A stretch of 64,000 bases of DNA from Bradyrhizobium erythrophlei (GCF_900142985.1 NZ_LT670849.1:2666001-2730000), one strand, 5' to 3'; positions 44,983-53,299 are shown, numbered from the stretch's first letter. Notes: generated by a model from the letters alone, not told the origin. A program made the numbers and translations.

Positions 44983-45057
44983 GTGTGGCTTTGACTCTGA
45001 CGTTCCTTTGAAGAGGTCGCTGCAACACTGGAACGAGCGTCAGTGTCCTAACACTAG
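44983..45057. repeat. Palindromic repeat, copy 9
   Basis: GTGTGGCTTTGACTCTGACG at the left and CGTCAGTGTCCTAACAC at the right; same sub-type as copy 8 at 27925. Its last CTAG is shared with copy 10. Confidence 0.8.
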
Positions 45058-45129
45058 TGGTCCGATTCTAACATTCGCATCCCTCCTCAGCGGGCACTTT
45101 TGCGAATGTTAGAATCAAAGGACCACCAG
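45054..45129. repeat. CTAG-ended palindrome, copy 10
   Basis: CTAGTGGTCC with GATTCTAACATTCGC is mirrored by GCGAATGTTAGAATC and GGACCACCAG; it is almost perfect over both stems. It shares CTAG with copy 9. Confidence 0.9.
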
Positions 45130-45141
45130 GCAAATCAGATT

Positions 45142-45216
45142 CCAGTGGAGTTTAGGATTTGACATTTGCTCTGCGAGTTCGCGGCCAGGCGAGTAGCGAA
45201 TGTCAAATTCCACCAG
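45142..45216. repeat. Palindromic repeat, copy 11
   Basis: CCAGTGGA and TTCCACCAG ends with inner GATTTGACATTTGCT and AGCGAATGTCAAATT. It is the third of a tandem trio lying between the kinase and the FixJ-type gene. Confidence 0.85.
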
Positions 45217-45294
45217 CGTCAGATTCGCCCGCAATCGCGGGCCCCATGTACTGGCGGCACGCATGTGTGAATCCGCGCCGGGCAGTGCTACCGG

Positions 45295-45930
45295 TCAGGA
45301 CGCGCGGGCAGCCGTCATCACGATCCGGACCAGATCGGCCGCGTTTTTTGCGCCGAGTTTTTTCATGATGTTCGCACGGTGGTCTTCGATGGTGCGCGGG
45401 CTAATTCCCAAATGCCGCCCGGCCTCCTTGTTGGAGGCACCGGCCGTGAACTGCTCCAGCACTTCGCGCTCCCGGCGGGTCAAGGGCTCGCGGCCAGGGA
45501 AATGCAGGGAGCCGATGTTGGAAGCGGAGCGATCGGCCTGACGGCGCGCATAGGCCTCGATCGCCTCAGTCAGCCGCGCCACGATCTCGTTTCCGCGAAA
45601 TGGCTTCTCGATGAAATCCAGCGCGCCGTGCTTGATCGCGCTGACCGCCATGGCGATATCGCCCTGCCCGGAGATGATGAAGATCGGCGCAGGATAGTCC
45701 TCGCCGCGCAATTCCTTCAGGACGTCCAGACCTGATTTACCGGGGATATGCACGTCCAGCAGGATGCAGGCCGGGGTGCGATTTCGCGCGACCGACAACA
45801 GCGCGGCGCCGTCGGCGAAACAAATGACCTCATAGCCGCCCGTTGACAGGACGATGGAAAGGGTTTCCCGGACGGCGGGGTCGTCGTCGACGACAAAGAT
45901 TTCACCGCGAGAGGACGGCTTTTCGTTCAT
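45295..45930 (-). CDS. FixJ family two-component response regulator
   Basis: A 211-aa regulator with an N-terminal receiver (VVDDDPAVRE; acceptor Asp in ILLDVHIPG; Lys in IEKPFRG) and a C-terminal LuxR/FixJ helix-turn-helix (LTRREREVLEQFTAGASNKE, ISPRTIEDHRANIMKKLGA). ATG 45930 has AGGGA upstream. It is on the same strand as the kinase 350 bp downstream, with a trio of palindromes in between, and is its probable partner. Confidence 0.9.
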   Translation of the reverse strand: MNEKPSSRGEIFVVDDDPAVRETLSIVLSTGGYEVICFADGAALLSVARNRTPACILLDVHIPGKSGLDVLKELRGEDYPAPIFIISGQGDIAMAVSAIKHGALDFIEKPFRGNEIVARLTEAIEAYARRQADRSASNIGSLHFPGREPLTRREREVLEQFTAGASNKEAGRHLGISPRTIEDHRANIMKKLGAKNAADLVRIVMTAARAS

Positions 45931-46193
45931 GTGACATCGTCCCTTGGACTGCAAAAAACGACGTGGGCCAGCCGGCTTGCACACCCTAATGCCGCAAATC
46001 GCTTCCCCCCGTATTTTTACGGGACTAACCCTTAACGCACAAGTAGCAGCACGAATTTGTCTAACGCGAATAGACCGGTTTTTGCCGGCCAGCGCCCTTC
46101 GCGTCGGTGAAATCGCCGCTCCGCCCAAATTATTTCTGGAAATGACAGGCCCTGTGCCGACCCGCGGGCCGTCTTCATTGGGCCGGATGGCCG

Positions 46194-46499
46194 CTATTGC
46201 GGGGAACTGGCCGCCTTCTTCTTGCGCGCCTTGGCCTTGAGGAACTGGATATCCATTTCGGTGCCGTTGACGCGGACGAGCTCGCAGCGGCGATAGGCAA
46301 GCCCGGTCGATGACAGGAGCAGGAAGAATTCCTTGAGATTGAGACCCTGGATGGAACCTTCCACCGTCAGCGCGGCGTCGTTGTCGGAGATCGCATTGAG
46401 GAGACAACCGCGGCGCCAGGTTCCGTCGATTCCCATGATGCAAACATCATGGCCCCGGCCGAACGTCACGCGTTCCTGTGCCTTTTTCTCTTCATTCAT
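46194..46499 (-). CDS. Small PilZ-like protein
   Basis: A 101-aa protein with the beta-barrel pattern of a PilZ domain: TWRRGCLLNAISDNDAAL resembles the D/NxSxxG strand, and YRRCELVRVNGTEMDIQFL the end of the barrel. The c-di-GMP-binding RxxxR motif is not clear, so binding is doubtful. The C-terminus is Lys/Ala-rich. ATG 46499 is chosen as the start of the conserved part. Confidence 0.65.
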   Translation of the reverse strand: MNEEKKAQERVTFGRGHDVCIMGIDGTWRRGCLLNAISDNDAALTVEGSIQGLNLKEFFLLLSSTGLAYRRCELVRVNGTEMDIQFLKAKARKKKAASSPQ

Positions 46500-46940
46500 T
46501 GACGCAAACAACAATCCGGCGAGAACCCGACCAATGCGCCGACTTTCCGCAGAAATCGAACGCCGACATCCTTGCAACCGTTAGTGGGCTGGCGCCAATG
46601 AGGCGTTAATTTCGCTGCCCGGGCAAATACGGTAACAGAGCGCTTATCTCATCTTGGCGCGCGCTCGCCGACGCCCGATCGGCTCGCACGGTTAAATTTC
46701 GATGAAGCACTGGTGCTTCGGGAACAAGTAGCAAAAACCGCCGCATTCTGAGCGACATGCCGCGATCGGCGCCGCAGACGACTGTGTTCCCTCAAATGTG
46801 AACCGGTAGTTCCCCGGAACACGTCAGTGTCTTACCGCTTTTTTTACGACTTAATTTACGACGCCCTGCTTTGATAGCCTGGAAAATACCTTGCCGGCCA
46901 TAAGCAGGGACTTTTCGCTATCCATCACAGCCATCTTGCA
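46500..46940. other. Gap without a recognised gene
   Basis: About 440 bp between divergent genes. I see no convincing reading frame, terminator or repeat copy; only a possible remnant of the palindrome family (CACGTCAGTGTCTTAC near 46819). Confidence 0.5.
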
Positions 46941-48119
46941 ATGATTCAGAACCGCCTCAAGGAACTCTTGCAACGATTGACGCCGCCGACGCGCAGCAAC
47001 CTGCTGGACGAGCTCGAGCGGCTGGAGCTTTCCGGCGAGGAGATTCCCGGCGCCGGCGAGGTCATGGAGACGTTGCGCGCGGAGTTTCGCGGCGGTGGCC
47101 AGACCCAGAAGCGCAACAGCATTCCGGCGCGCCAATTCTTCACCCCGCTGGAGCCGCTGCTGGTTGAAGGCTCTCCGCAACACGCCACGACCGGCGGGAT
47201 ACAGCGCACTTCGCTGTCGGCAATCTGGGAATGGATCACCCGCGACCTACTGCCGACCATGGCGCGCGATTACGTGAAAAACGTCAACGATCTGATCGGA
47301 ATGGACAAGCAGCGCGAAGCCCGGCAGGCGGCGGCAACGTTCCAGGTCAAGGTCGTCAAGAGCATGGAGAACGTCCTTGCCTCGCCCGAGAGCGCCAACC
47401 AGATCAGGAACAGGCTTTCAGCGTATACGGCATCTCCGGCGGCCTTCGACGACCTGACAAAGATGCTCAGCGCGTTGCGGGCCCGCGACCAGCTCGCCAA
47501 ATTGAACGAGGCGCTGCCGCCAAAGCTTGGCCGCTTTGAAGATGCCGACGTGGCCAAGATCGCCCCGCTGCTCGACGCGTTCGCGAAAGCCAATCCCGAA
47601 CAGGTGTCCTTTGCGCTGATGCTGGTGGCCAAGAGATTAAAGACCCATTGGCAACTGATCCGTCTCGCCACCAAGACCGCGTCCAGCAAGAATGCCGCTG
47701 ATGTCGCCGCTTCGCCGTACGCGGCCGCCGTCTCGATGGTGCTCGACCGTCTCGAAGACAAGCGCACGCTGCTGCGCGTCGCGCTCAAGAATGAGCGGGT
47801 TCTGGTGGCCAAGGAACTTCTGGTCGATATCTACGACACGGAATTCGCGCTCCGGGTCCGCATCGATCAGCTCGCCGAATCCGACTGGGGACGTCGGCTG
47901 GACGCGCTGATGGCCTCGATCACCGAGCTCGTGGAAAGCGAGATCAGCCGTTTCCCCGACAATGTCGGCCATGTCCTGGGGTCGCGCAGCCTGCGCCGTC
48001 ACGACACGCTGATGGGCCGTCTGACCTATTGGGCGTGGAAGGGCCGCGACATCGCCAGCAACGGCGTCGCGCTTTGCAAGGGCGCGCTCGCGGGGACGGA
48101 AAAATCCCGCGCGGCCTGA
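46941..48119 (+). CDS. Conserved hypothetical helical protein
   Basis: A 392-aa protein that I cannot place in a family. It is predicted cytosolic (no signal peptide or membrane helix) and strongly helical, starting MIQNRLKELLQRLTPPTRSN. The middle (SIWEWITRDLLPTMARDYVK as a pattern near residue 95) and the C-terminal part (ITELVESEISRFPDNVGHVL) look like extended helices. Codon use matches the neighbours, so it seems native. ATG 46941 has no strong ribosome site. Confidence 0.7.
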   Translation: MIQNRLKELLQRLTPPTRSNLLDELERLELSGEEIPGAGEVMETLRAEFRGGGQTQKRNSIPARQFFTPLEPLLVEGSPQHATTGGIQRTSLSAIWEWITRDLLPTMARDYVKNVNDLIGMDKQREARQAAATFQVKVVKSMENVLASPESANQIRNRLSAYTASPAAFDDLTKMLSALRARDQLAKLNEALPPKLGRFEDADVAKIAPLLDAFAKANPEQVSFALMLVAKRLKTHWQLIRLATKTASSKNAADVAASPYAAAVSMVLDRLEDKRTLLRVALKNERVLVAKELLVDIYDTEFALRVRIDQLAESDWGRRLDALMASITELVESEISRFPDNVGHVLGSRSLRRHDTLMGRLTYWAWKGRDIASNGVALCKGALAGTEKSRAA

Positions 48120-48243
48120 AGGCCAGACCAACCCCGGCGTTGATGTGCCTAGCAAAAGTCCGCGGGCAGAAATTTTAATCCGCTACCCAGAATTTAACAT
48201 TCGCTTAATGGTATTAAGGTAGCTACCAGCGATACGAATCAAG

Positions 48244-48255
48244 CTGACTGGTCAG
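48244..48255. promoter_or_regulatory. TetR operator candidate 1
   Basis: CTGACTGGTCAG, within AAGCTGACTGGTCA, 107 bp upstream of the TetR gene. The same 14-mer recurs at 48963. Confidence 0.6.
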
Positions 48256-48362
48256 TTTTTATGCTAACAGCGTTGAAATAAGTCACTTAGTCGCATATTT
48301 GTCATGCTTGCGAGAGGATTTCTCATCCCTCGCAGAGGGTAGATCCCTCGGGAGAGACGTCC

Positions 48363-48935
48363 ATGGCCAGACCCAGCCTGCGCGAAAAACTCGCGAGCAG
48401 CGCGGTAGACACGTTGCATACGCTCGGATTCAAGGGATGTTCGATCCAGGACATTACCGATGCCGCCGGTGTACCCAAGGGATCGTTCTTCAATCACTTC
48501 GAGAACAAGGAAGACCTCGCGATCGATGCGCTGCGGCGCTATCTCGAAGGATCGCGCCCGGACATGCTGTTCGACGAGAGCGTGCCGCCGCTTGAGCGGC
48601 TGAAGAATCATTTCACGTTCTTGTCCGAGCGCCTGATCGCGAACGGTTTTGAGCGCGGCTGCATGTTGGGCCTTTTCTCGGCGGAGATGGCGCGCGAATA
48701 TCCGAGGATGCGTCAGGAGCTGCGCGAGGTCTTCGACAGGTGGTGCAGCGGCGTCGAACAGCTGCTGCGGGATGCCCAGGCCAAGGGCGAAGTCGATCCG
48801 CGCCATGACGCCGGCCAATTGGCCCGTTTCCTGGTCAATTCCTGGGAGGGCGCCACCATCCGCCTGAGGATCACGCAGGACCGCCAGCCGATCGACGACT
48901 TCCTGAACGTCGCCTTCAAGGCGCTGTTAAAGTGA
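48363..48935 (+). CDS. TetR/AcrR family regulator
   Basis: A 190-aa regulator with an N-terminal helix-turn-helix (CSIQDITDAAGVPKGSFFNH, FENKEDLA) and a ligand-binding part resembling the group with TetR_C_11/16-type ends (GCMLGLFSAEMAREYPRMR). Sites of the form TGACTGGTCA occur upstream of this gene and twice before the next gene, so it likely controls itself and the small exported protein at 49118. The inducer is unknown. Confidence 0.9.
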   Translation: MARPSLREKLASSAVDTLHTLGFKGCSIQDITDAAGVPKGSFFNHFENKEDLAIDALRRYLEGSRPDMLFDESVPPLERLKNHFTFLSERLIANGFERGCMLGLFSAEMAREYPRMRQELREVFDRWCSGVEQLLRDAQAKGEVDPRHDAGQLARFLVNSWEGATIRLRITQDRQPIDDFLNVAFKALLK

Positions 48936-48965
48936 ACGTGATCTTAAGCCGGTTGACATTTTAAG

Positions 48966-48976
48966 CTGACTGGTCA
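48966..48976. promoter_or_regulatory. TetR operator candidate 2
   Basis: CTGACTGGTCA, preceded by AAG as at 48241. It lies about 150 bp upstream of the small exported protein gene, next to TTGACA (48953). Confidence 0.6.
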
Positions 48977-49034
48977 TATTGAAAACATTGCGTATCCGTA
49001 ATGGAGTTCGGCTTTAATCCGCCCCGAAGTCAAT

Positions 49035-49045
49035 CTGACCAGTCA
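49035..49045. promoter_or_regulatory. TetR operator candidate 3
   Basis: CTGACCAGTCA, the same half-sites in the opposite orientation, 73 bp upstream of the ATG at 49118. Confidence 0.55.
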
Positions 49046-49117
49046 CCTTCGATTCGGAATTGCGGTATTAAAATACTTACCCCAGCGGATGACGCCTCTA
49101 ACCGAGAGAGAAGTATC

Positions 49118-49315
49118 ATGACCCGCATTCTTTTCGCCTCTGCCGCCTTGATCGCGATTGCCGCCAGCCAGGTTGCTCCGGCAGCCGCCCAGGTGCCCGC
49201 CGGTCTGCTCCGGCTGGATTCGTCCACTCGGGCTTTGGAAGCCCAGGCCAACCTCGACCAGCCCAAGGTCCGCAACACCTACGCCCACGTTCGCAAGCAT
49301 CACGTCGCACAGTAA
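49118..49315 (+). CDS. Small exported hypothetical protein
   Basis: A 65-aa protein with a clear signal peptide (MTRILFASAALIAIAASQVA, cleavage near AAAQ), leaving a mature peptide of about 40 residues rich in Arg, Lys, His and Gln and ending KHHVAQ. GAGAGA precedes ATG 49118. A strong terminator follows 50 bp after the stop, so it is a one-gene transcript. Two TetR-type sites precede it. Function unknown. Confidence 0.75.
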   Translation: MTRILFASAALIAIAASQVAPAAAQVPAGLLRLDSSTRALEAQANLDQPKVRNTYAHVRKHHVAQ

Positions 49316-49364
49316 CGGGACACGACGTCAGGCGAACCTAGCGAACCTCCAAGAAACCCTCCTC

Positions 49365-49400
49365 GTGCGATGGCGCCCCTCTGCCATCGCACTCTTTTTT
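49365..49400 (+). terminator. Rho-independent terminator
   Basis: Perfect 10-bp stem GTGCGATGGC / GCCATCGCAC with an 8-nt loop, then TCTTTTTT. Confidence 0.9.
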
Positions 49401-49424
49401 GTGCGCAGCGTGTGATGATTTTTG

Positions 49425-49620
49425 GCTGGGTCGCCCCTGCGAACGCAGGGGCCCATAACCACCGGCCTTCGTTTGTTATCGAAGATATCTCCGTGCAGTG
49501 CTCCAACGGATAGGCTGCGGCGTATCGGTCCCTGCGTGCCGCCTTCGCTAAAGCTTCGGCGCCCCGACGATCCTGCCCCGGCGAAGCCTTGGCGTAGACG
49601 GGTCGCAGGGACGACGTGGC
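49425..49620. repeat. Mosaic intergenic repeat (family of 24580-24815)
   Basis: Contains the hairpin CCCCTGCG-AA-CGCAGGGG, ATAACCACCGGCCTTCG, and GATAGGCTGCGGCGTAT-CGGTCCC, all matching the element at 24580 in part. Non-coding. Confidence 0.65.
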
Positions 49621-49639
49621 GCGGCGCGATCGCTTGTTG

Positions 49640-50845
49640 TCACTGAGTCATCCTGCATTCGGTCCCGACCGGGAATGCGCTCGCTGCGGCCACGGTGCTC
49701 AGGATGCTGTACCAGGCGTGCGGCTCCGGCAGATCGGCCGACGCCCGCACCTTGGCAACATAGAGATCGTGGACGACCATGTGATCGCTGGCGCGAAACT
49801 CAGCGTTGCGCGCGAACATGTCGTTGAACGTGTGCCCGTCGAGCGCGCGAATGACCGCATCGGCATCGGTGGTGCCGGCGCTGCGAACCGCGTTCAGCCA
49901 TTGCGTCGTCGCCGAATAGTCCGCGGCTTGAGCAGCGGTCGGCCGCAATCCGTTATGCGCGGCTGCAAAACGGTCGGACCAGGCGCGCGCCTCCTTGTCG
50001 AGATTCCAGTACCACGGCACGGCCGCCACCAGGCCGGCATAGCCGTCCTTCACCCGGTCGACGTCGGATAGATACAGCAGCGCCGTCGTCGTGGTCGCCG
50101 ACACCTTCGCCTTCGTCACCGCTGACACCACCGCGTCGTCCTTGGCGCCGGCGTTGATCACCGCGATCACGTCGGGCTTCAAGGCGCGCGCTTCCTCGAT
50201 GACATCAGCGTAGCCGTCTTCCTTGGCCGGCGTCAGAAACGTCTTGATTACTTCACCGCCATGCGCCGTGATTTTCGGCGTCATGGTCGCCACGCCTGCG
50301 CGGCCGAAGCCGGAGTCGTCCGCGATGAACACCCAGCGCTTGCCCTGCGCGGTTTGCGCGAGATAGTCCGCGGTCGAGGTTTCGATCGCCGTCAGGTCGA
50401 ACGAGTAGTGATAGAAGTAGCGGCTGCATTCGCCGCGGGTGAGCGCGGGAGACGCCGATCCGGTCGAGATCGCCAGTTTCTTCCGTTCGGTCGCGACCTT
50501 GGAGATCGCGAGCGCAATCGGCGCATTCTGCACGTCCATCAACAGATCCGCGCCGGCATCATAGGCCTGTTTGGCAAGGCCGGGCGCCTCCGCCGGCTTG
50601 TTGTGGTCGTTCAGGGCGTCGACGACGATCGGGCGACCCAGCACCGTGCCGCCGAAGTCTTCCACCGCCATTTTCGTCGCATCGACGCCGCCTCGGCCGG
50701 CGCGTGCATCGTAGATATCGTCATCCTGGTCCGAGATGACGGTGATGCGGACCGGCGTCTGGTCGGCGGCCTGCGCAGCGCCGGCCCAAGCGGCGGGCGC
50801 GAGAGCGCACGTGACGAGCAACAGGACTTTCATTCGAGCGAGCAT
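49640..50845 (-). CDS. Orphan ABC periplasmic binding protein (amino-acid/urea type)
   Basis: A 401-aa Leu/Ile/Val-type solute-binding protein with a signal peptide (VLLLVTCALAPAAWAGAAQA). Typical blocks: VDATKMAVEDFGG and RPIVVDALNDHNKP, then AISKVATERKKLAISTGSAS and WVFIADDSGFGRAG. No permease or ATPase genes are adjacent, so it works with components elsewhere. ATG 50845 is chosen for AAGGCA upstream and the signal peptide; a longer frame to 51037 lacks support. In Bradyrhizobium such orphans are common and often linked to aromatic or amino acids. Confidence 0.88.
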   Translation of the reverse strand: MLARMKVLLLVTCALAPAAWAGAAQAADQTPVRITVISDQDDDIYDARAGRGGVDATKMAVEDFGGTVLGRPIVVDALNDHNKPAEAPGLAKQAYDAGADLLMDVQNAPIALAISKVATERKKLAISTGSASPALTRGECSRYFYHYSFDLTAIETSTADYLAQTAQGKRWVFIADDSGFGRAGVATMTPKITAHGGEVIKTFLTPAKEDGYADVIEEARALKPDVIAVINAGAKDDAVVSAVTKAKVSATTTTALLYLSDVDRVKDGYAGLVAAVPWYWNLDKEARAWSDRFAAAHNGLRPTAAQAADYSATTQWLNAVRSAGTTDADAVIRALDGHTFNDMFARNAEFRASDHMVVHDLYVAKVRASADLPEPHAWYSILSTVAAASAFPVGTECRMTQ

Positions 50846-51054
50846 GCGACTGCCTTTTCGGGTATGACCAAAGAGAATGAGAGATGGGAAACGGTTGATG
50901 ACGTCAGCTCCGCCAGACGGCGGAGCGCGCCACGTCATTTGGCCCTTACGGGGCACGTCAAACGTTGGATCATCAATCCGGGCGCAGGCAATACAATTGG
51001 CCGCGAGAGACGTTGAACAGTTGGTGAGCGCGGACACGCAGGCCCAGCGGGCCC

Positions 51055-51235
51055 CGTGGCTCGTGTCCCGGATGCGGTGCAGCGTCCCTTACGGTGCACC
51101 GCCGATCCGGGATCCATCTTTTCCGAATGCGGAGTAGGTCCCGGATCTGCGTGGCGGCCATAGCGCGTCGAAGACGCGCGTAAACGCGCTGATGGTATGC
51201 CGCAACGCGTCCGGGACACGCGTACGCGAAGCCAA
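51055..51235. repeat. GTCCCGGA inverted repeat region
   Basis: GCTCGTGTCCCGGATGCGG at the left and CGCGTCCGGGACACG at the right, with GATCCGGGATCC and GGTCCCGGATCTGCG inside. It is related to 40078-40203. Confidence 0.65.
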
Positions 51236-51252
51236 GCATCGGGGTGAATTGC

Positions 51253-51855
51253 TTACGCCGTTGCCGGTTCACGCTTGGCGGGCGTCGCCTCCGGCAGTTC
51301 GGCGAGCAGCGGCCGCGCGAGATAGAGCACCTGATAGACCGTGCCTTCGTCGCGCGCGCTCGGTTCGTTTTCGGACAGCAAAACGCGGGTGAACTTCCAC
51401 CGCTCGGCGTCGATACCGACAGCCGCAGCAACGGCGCCTGCGCGTTGCGCCAACTGGCTGTTACGTTCGATCTCGGCGGCGAAGGCTGCCGTCAGATCGG
51501 CATCGAGCGGAATGTCCTGCTCCTGCTTGATGGCAAAGCGCGCCTCGCGCCCGCTTCCCTTGGATGCATCGAGCACCACACGCGTCTCGATCGCGGCGCG
51601 GCCAAATGTGTCGGTGACGAACCTGTAGCGGCCATCCACCAGGAAATTGCGGAAGGCTTCGTCCTCGCGCCACAGATAGAGCGAGGAATATTCGTTGGCG
51701 ATCGCGCCGAAATGCCCGCGCTCGCGCAACAGGAATGCCTTGAAATAAAGCGCAGGCACCGCATCCCACAATTGACCGCGCACGTGAGCGCGCTTGCGGA
51801 TGGCGCCGACGTCGTGATCGGCCGGCAGCCGGTGGGCGTAGTGGGCGATGATTAT
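51253..51855 (-). CDS. DUF4865 family protein, apparent ATA start
   Basis: A 200-aa protein of the DUF4865 family (AHYAHRLPADHDVGAIRKRA, GQLWDAVPALYFKAF, RTD/DE-rich C-terminal part). The natural start, six bases after AGGAGA, reads ATA ATC ATC GCC; relatives begin Met-Ile. ATG appears to have become ATA at 51853-51855. A GTG at 51783 is the first standard start and would drop 24 conserved residues. It may be translated weakly, from a rare codon, or be dying. It is downstream of the tautomerase gene, with a repeat between them. Function unknown; usually next to a LysR gene and a tautomerase. Confidence 0.75.
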   Translation of the reverse strand: MIIAHYAHRLPADHDVGAIRKRAHVRGQLWDAVPALYFKAFLLRERGHFGAIANEYSSLYLWREDEAFRNFLVDGRYRFVTDTFGRAAIETRVVLDASKGSGREARFAIKQEQDIPLDADLTAAFAAEIERNSQLAQRAGAVAAAVGIDAERWKFTRVLLSENEPSARDEGTVYQVLYLARPLLAELPEATPAKREPATA

Positions 51856-51901
51856 GATGGTCTCCTTTGATTTGATTGAGTCGAAACTAGACTCTCGTTT
51901 T

Positions 51902-51956
51902 GTTTTGACGCGTTTTCTTCACGCGAACCGGTGCCCACTTCGCTTGAAAACCCTAT
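51902..51956. repeat. GCGTTTTC hairpin repeat, copy B
   Basis: Same unit as at 29728 and 61373 but ending GAAAACCC, which breaks the outer stem. Its end provides the stop codon of the tautomerase gene, and it separates that gene from the DUF4865 gene. Confidence 0.85.
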
Positions 51957-52336
51957 TCGGCGTATTGCGCGATGCCGTTTCCGAACGACCAGTTCTCGGG
52001 CAGGACCTCGACGAGATTGATGAAGACGTCTTCCGAGCGGACGCCGGGATTCTTCGACAAATTGTCCACGATCGCGCGATAGAGCGCTTTCTTCTTCGCC
52101 ACCGGGCGCGTGTTGCTGACGGTGAGCTGGATCAGCACCAGATTGTCAGTACGCGCGATGCCGCGATAATTCGCGCTGTAGCTGAAGTCCGTCTCGTCGT
52201 GCTCCGAAATGACCATGAAGCGGTCTTCTTCCGGCACGTCGAAGGTAGAGCGCATCGCGTCATAGACGCCGTCCAGAATGGCTTTGCGGTAAGCGGCGGG
52301 CTTGCCCGCCTTAAGGGAAACGCGAACCAGCGGCAT
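51953..52336 (-). CDS. Tautomerase family protein
   Basis: A 127-aa protein beginning MPLVRVSL, so the catalytic N-terminal proline is present once Met is removed. ISEHDETDFSYSANY and DVFINLVEVLPENWSFGNG match the longer tautomerase subgroup. AGGAGG precedes ATG 52336 at ideal spacing. It is divergent from a LysR gene (111-bp gap), a conserved arrangement suggesting LysR control. The stop codon lies within a repeat element, so the C-terminal residues may differ from relatives. Confidence 0.88.
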   Translation of the reverse strand: MPLVRVSLKAGKPAAYRKAILDGVYDAMRSTFDVPEEDRFMVISEHDETDFSYSANYRGIARTDNLVLIQLTVSNTRPVAKKKALYRAIVDNLSKNPGVRSEDVFINLVEVLPENWSFGNGIAQYAE

Positions 52337-52447
52337 GTTGACCTCCTGTTGTCGTGATCTCGACCGCAGAGATAGCACCGCATCAATCATTGTAAAATGG
52401 TATTAATTGCTATATCAATGATATCGATTTCAAATGGATAGATCTCC

Positions 52448-53299
52448 ATGAAAGCGCTCGACCTCGAAGCCGTGCAGGCCTTCGTCCTCACGGCCGATCT
52501 GAAAAGCTTCACCCGCGCCGCTGAAGCGATGGACACCACGCAGTCGGCGGTCAGCCTCAAGATCAAGCGCCTGGAGGACGGTCTCGGCCGCAAGCTCTTG
52601 GAGCGAACGCCGCGGCTGGTGCGGCTGTCGGCGGATGGCAACGCCTTCCTCGAGCCGGCGCGCAACCTCATCGCCGCGCATCACGGCGCGGTCGGTTCTT
52701 TCGGCCGCAAGCAACGCCGGCTCGTCGTCGGCATCAGCCATCATATCGTCGGCAGCGAACTGCCGGTGTTGCTGAAGCGGATGAGCGAGTCCGAGCCTTC
52801 GCTGGTGCTGGAGATGCGCGTCTCGACCTCGCACGAGGCGCTGGAAGATTTCGAGCGCGGGAAGATCGACGCGGCGATCGTGTTGCGGCACGACAATCGC
52901 CGCCGCGACGGCGAGACCATTTTGCGGGAAACCTTTGGCTGGATGGCGGCGCCAGACTTCGAATACCGCATCGGCGAGCCGTTGCGGATCGCGACGCAGG
53001 CGGCACCTTGCAGCGTGCGGAGTCTCGCGCTCGACGCGCTGAAGGCGGCCGGCATTGCCTGGACCGAAGTGTTTGTCGGCGGCGGCGTTTCGACCATTGG
53101 TGCTGCGGTCTCCGCGGGCCTTGCTGCTGCCGCGCTCGGCCGCCGCGTCGCGCCGCATGATGTCATCGATGCCGGCGCGAAATTCGGTCTGCCGCCCCTG
53201 CCCTCACGCGACGTGGTGCTGCATGCGAGCGTCAATGACCGCGCGACGAAGAATTCGCTGAAGACGTTGGCGGCGACGATCCGGGCGACGGCGGGGTGA
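52448..53299 (+). CDS. LysR family transcriptional regulator
   Basis: A 283-aa LysR regulator: N-terminal winged helix (LEAVQAFVLTADLKSFTRAA, TTQSAVSLKIKRLEDGLG, KLLERTPRLVRLSADG) and a C-terminal periplasmic-binding-like effector domain. It is divergent from the tautomerase/DUF4865 genes and presumably regulates them. A short AT-rich gap (AATGGTATTAATTGC, ATCAATGATATCGAT) upstream may contain its operator. Confidence 0.9.
   Translation: MKALDLEAVQAFVLTADLKSFTRAAEAMDTTQSAVSLKIKRLEDGLGRKLLERTPRLVRLSADGNAFLEPARNLIAAHHGAVGSFGRKQRRLVVGISHHIVGSELPVLLKRMSESEPSLVLEMRVSTSHEALEDFERGKIDAAIVLRHDNRRRDGETILRETFGWMAAPDFEYRIGEPLRIATQAAPCSVRSLALDALKAAGIAWTEVFVGGGVSTIGAAVSAGLAAAALGRRVAPHDVIDAGAKFGLPPLPSRDVVLHASVNDRATKNSLKTLAATIRATAG

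Noticed and set aside
452..45216. Palindrome copies as transcription terminators
   Set aside because: They lack U-tracts, lie between divergent genes in two cases, and abut start codons in others.
43450..45930. Calling the kinase/regulator pair fixL/fixJ
   Set aside because: The PAS is FixL-like, but the kinase has an ethylene-receptor-like membrane domain, a HDFNN-type HisKA and a C-terminal receiver, unlike FixL; gene names would mislead.
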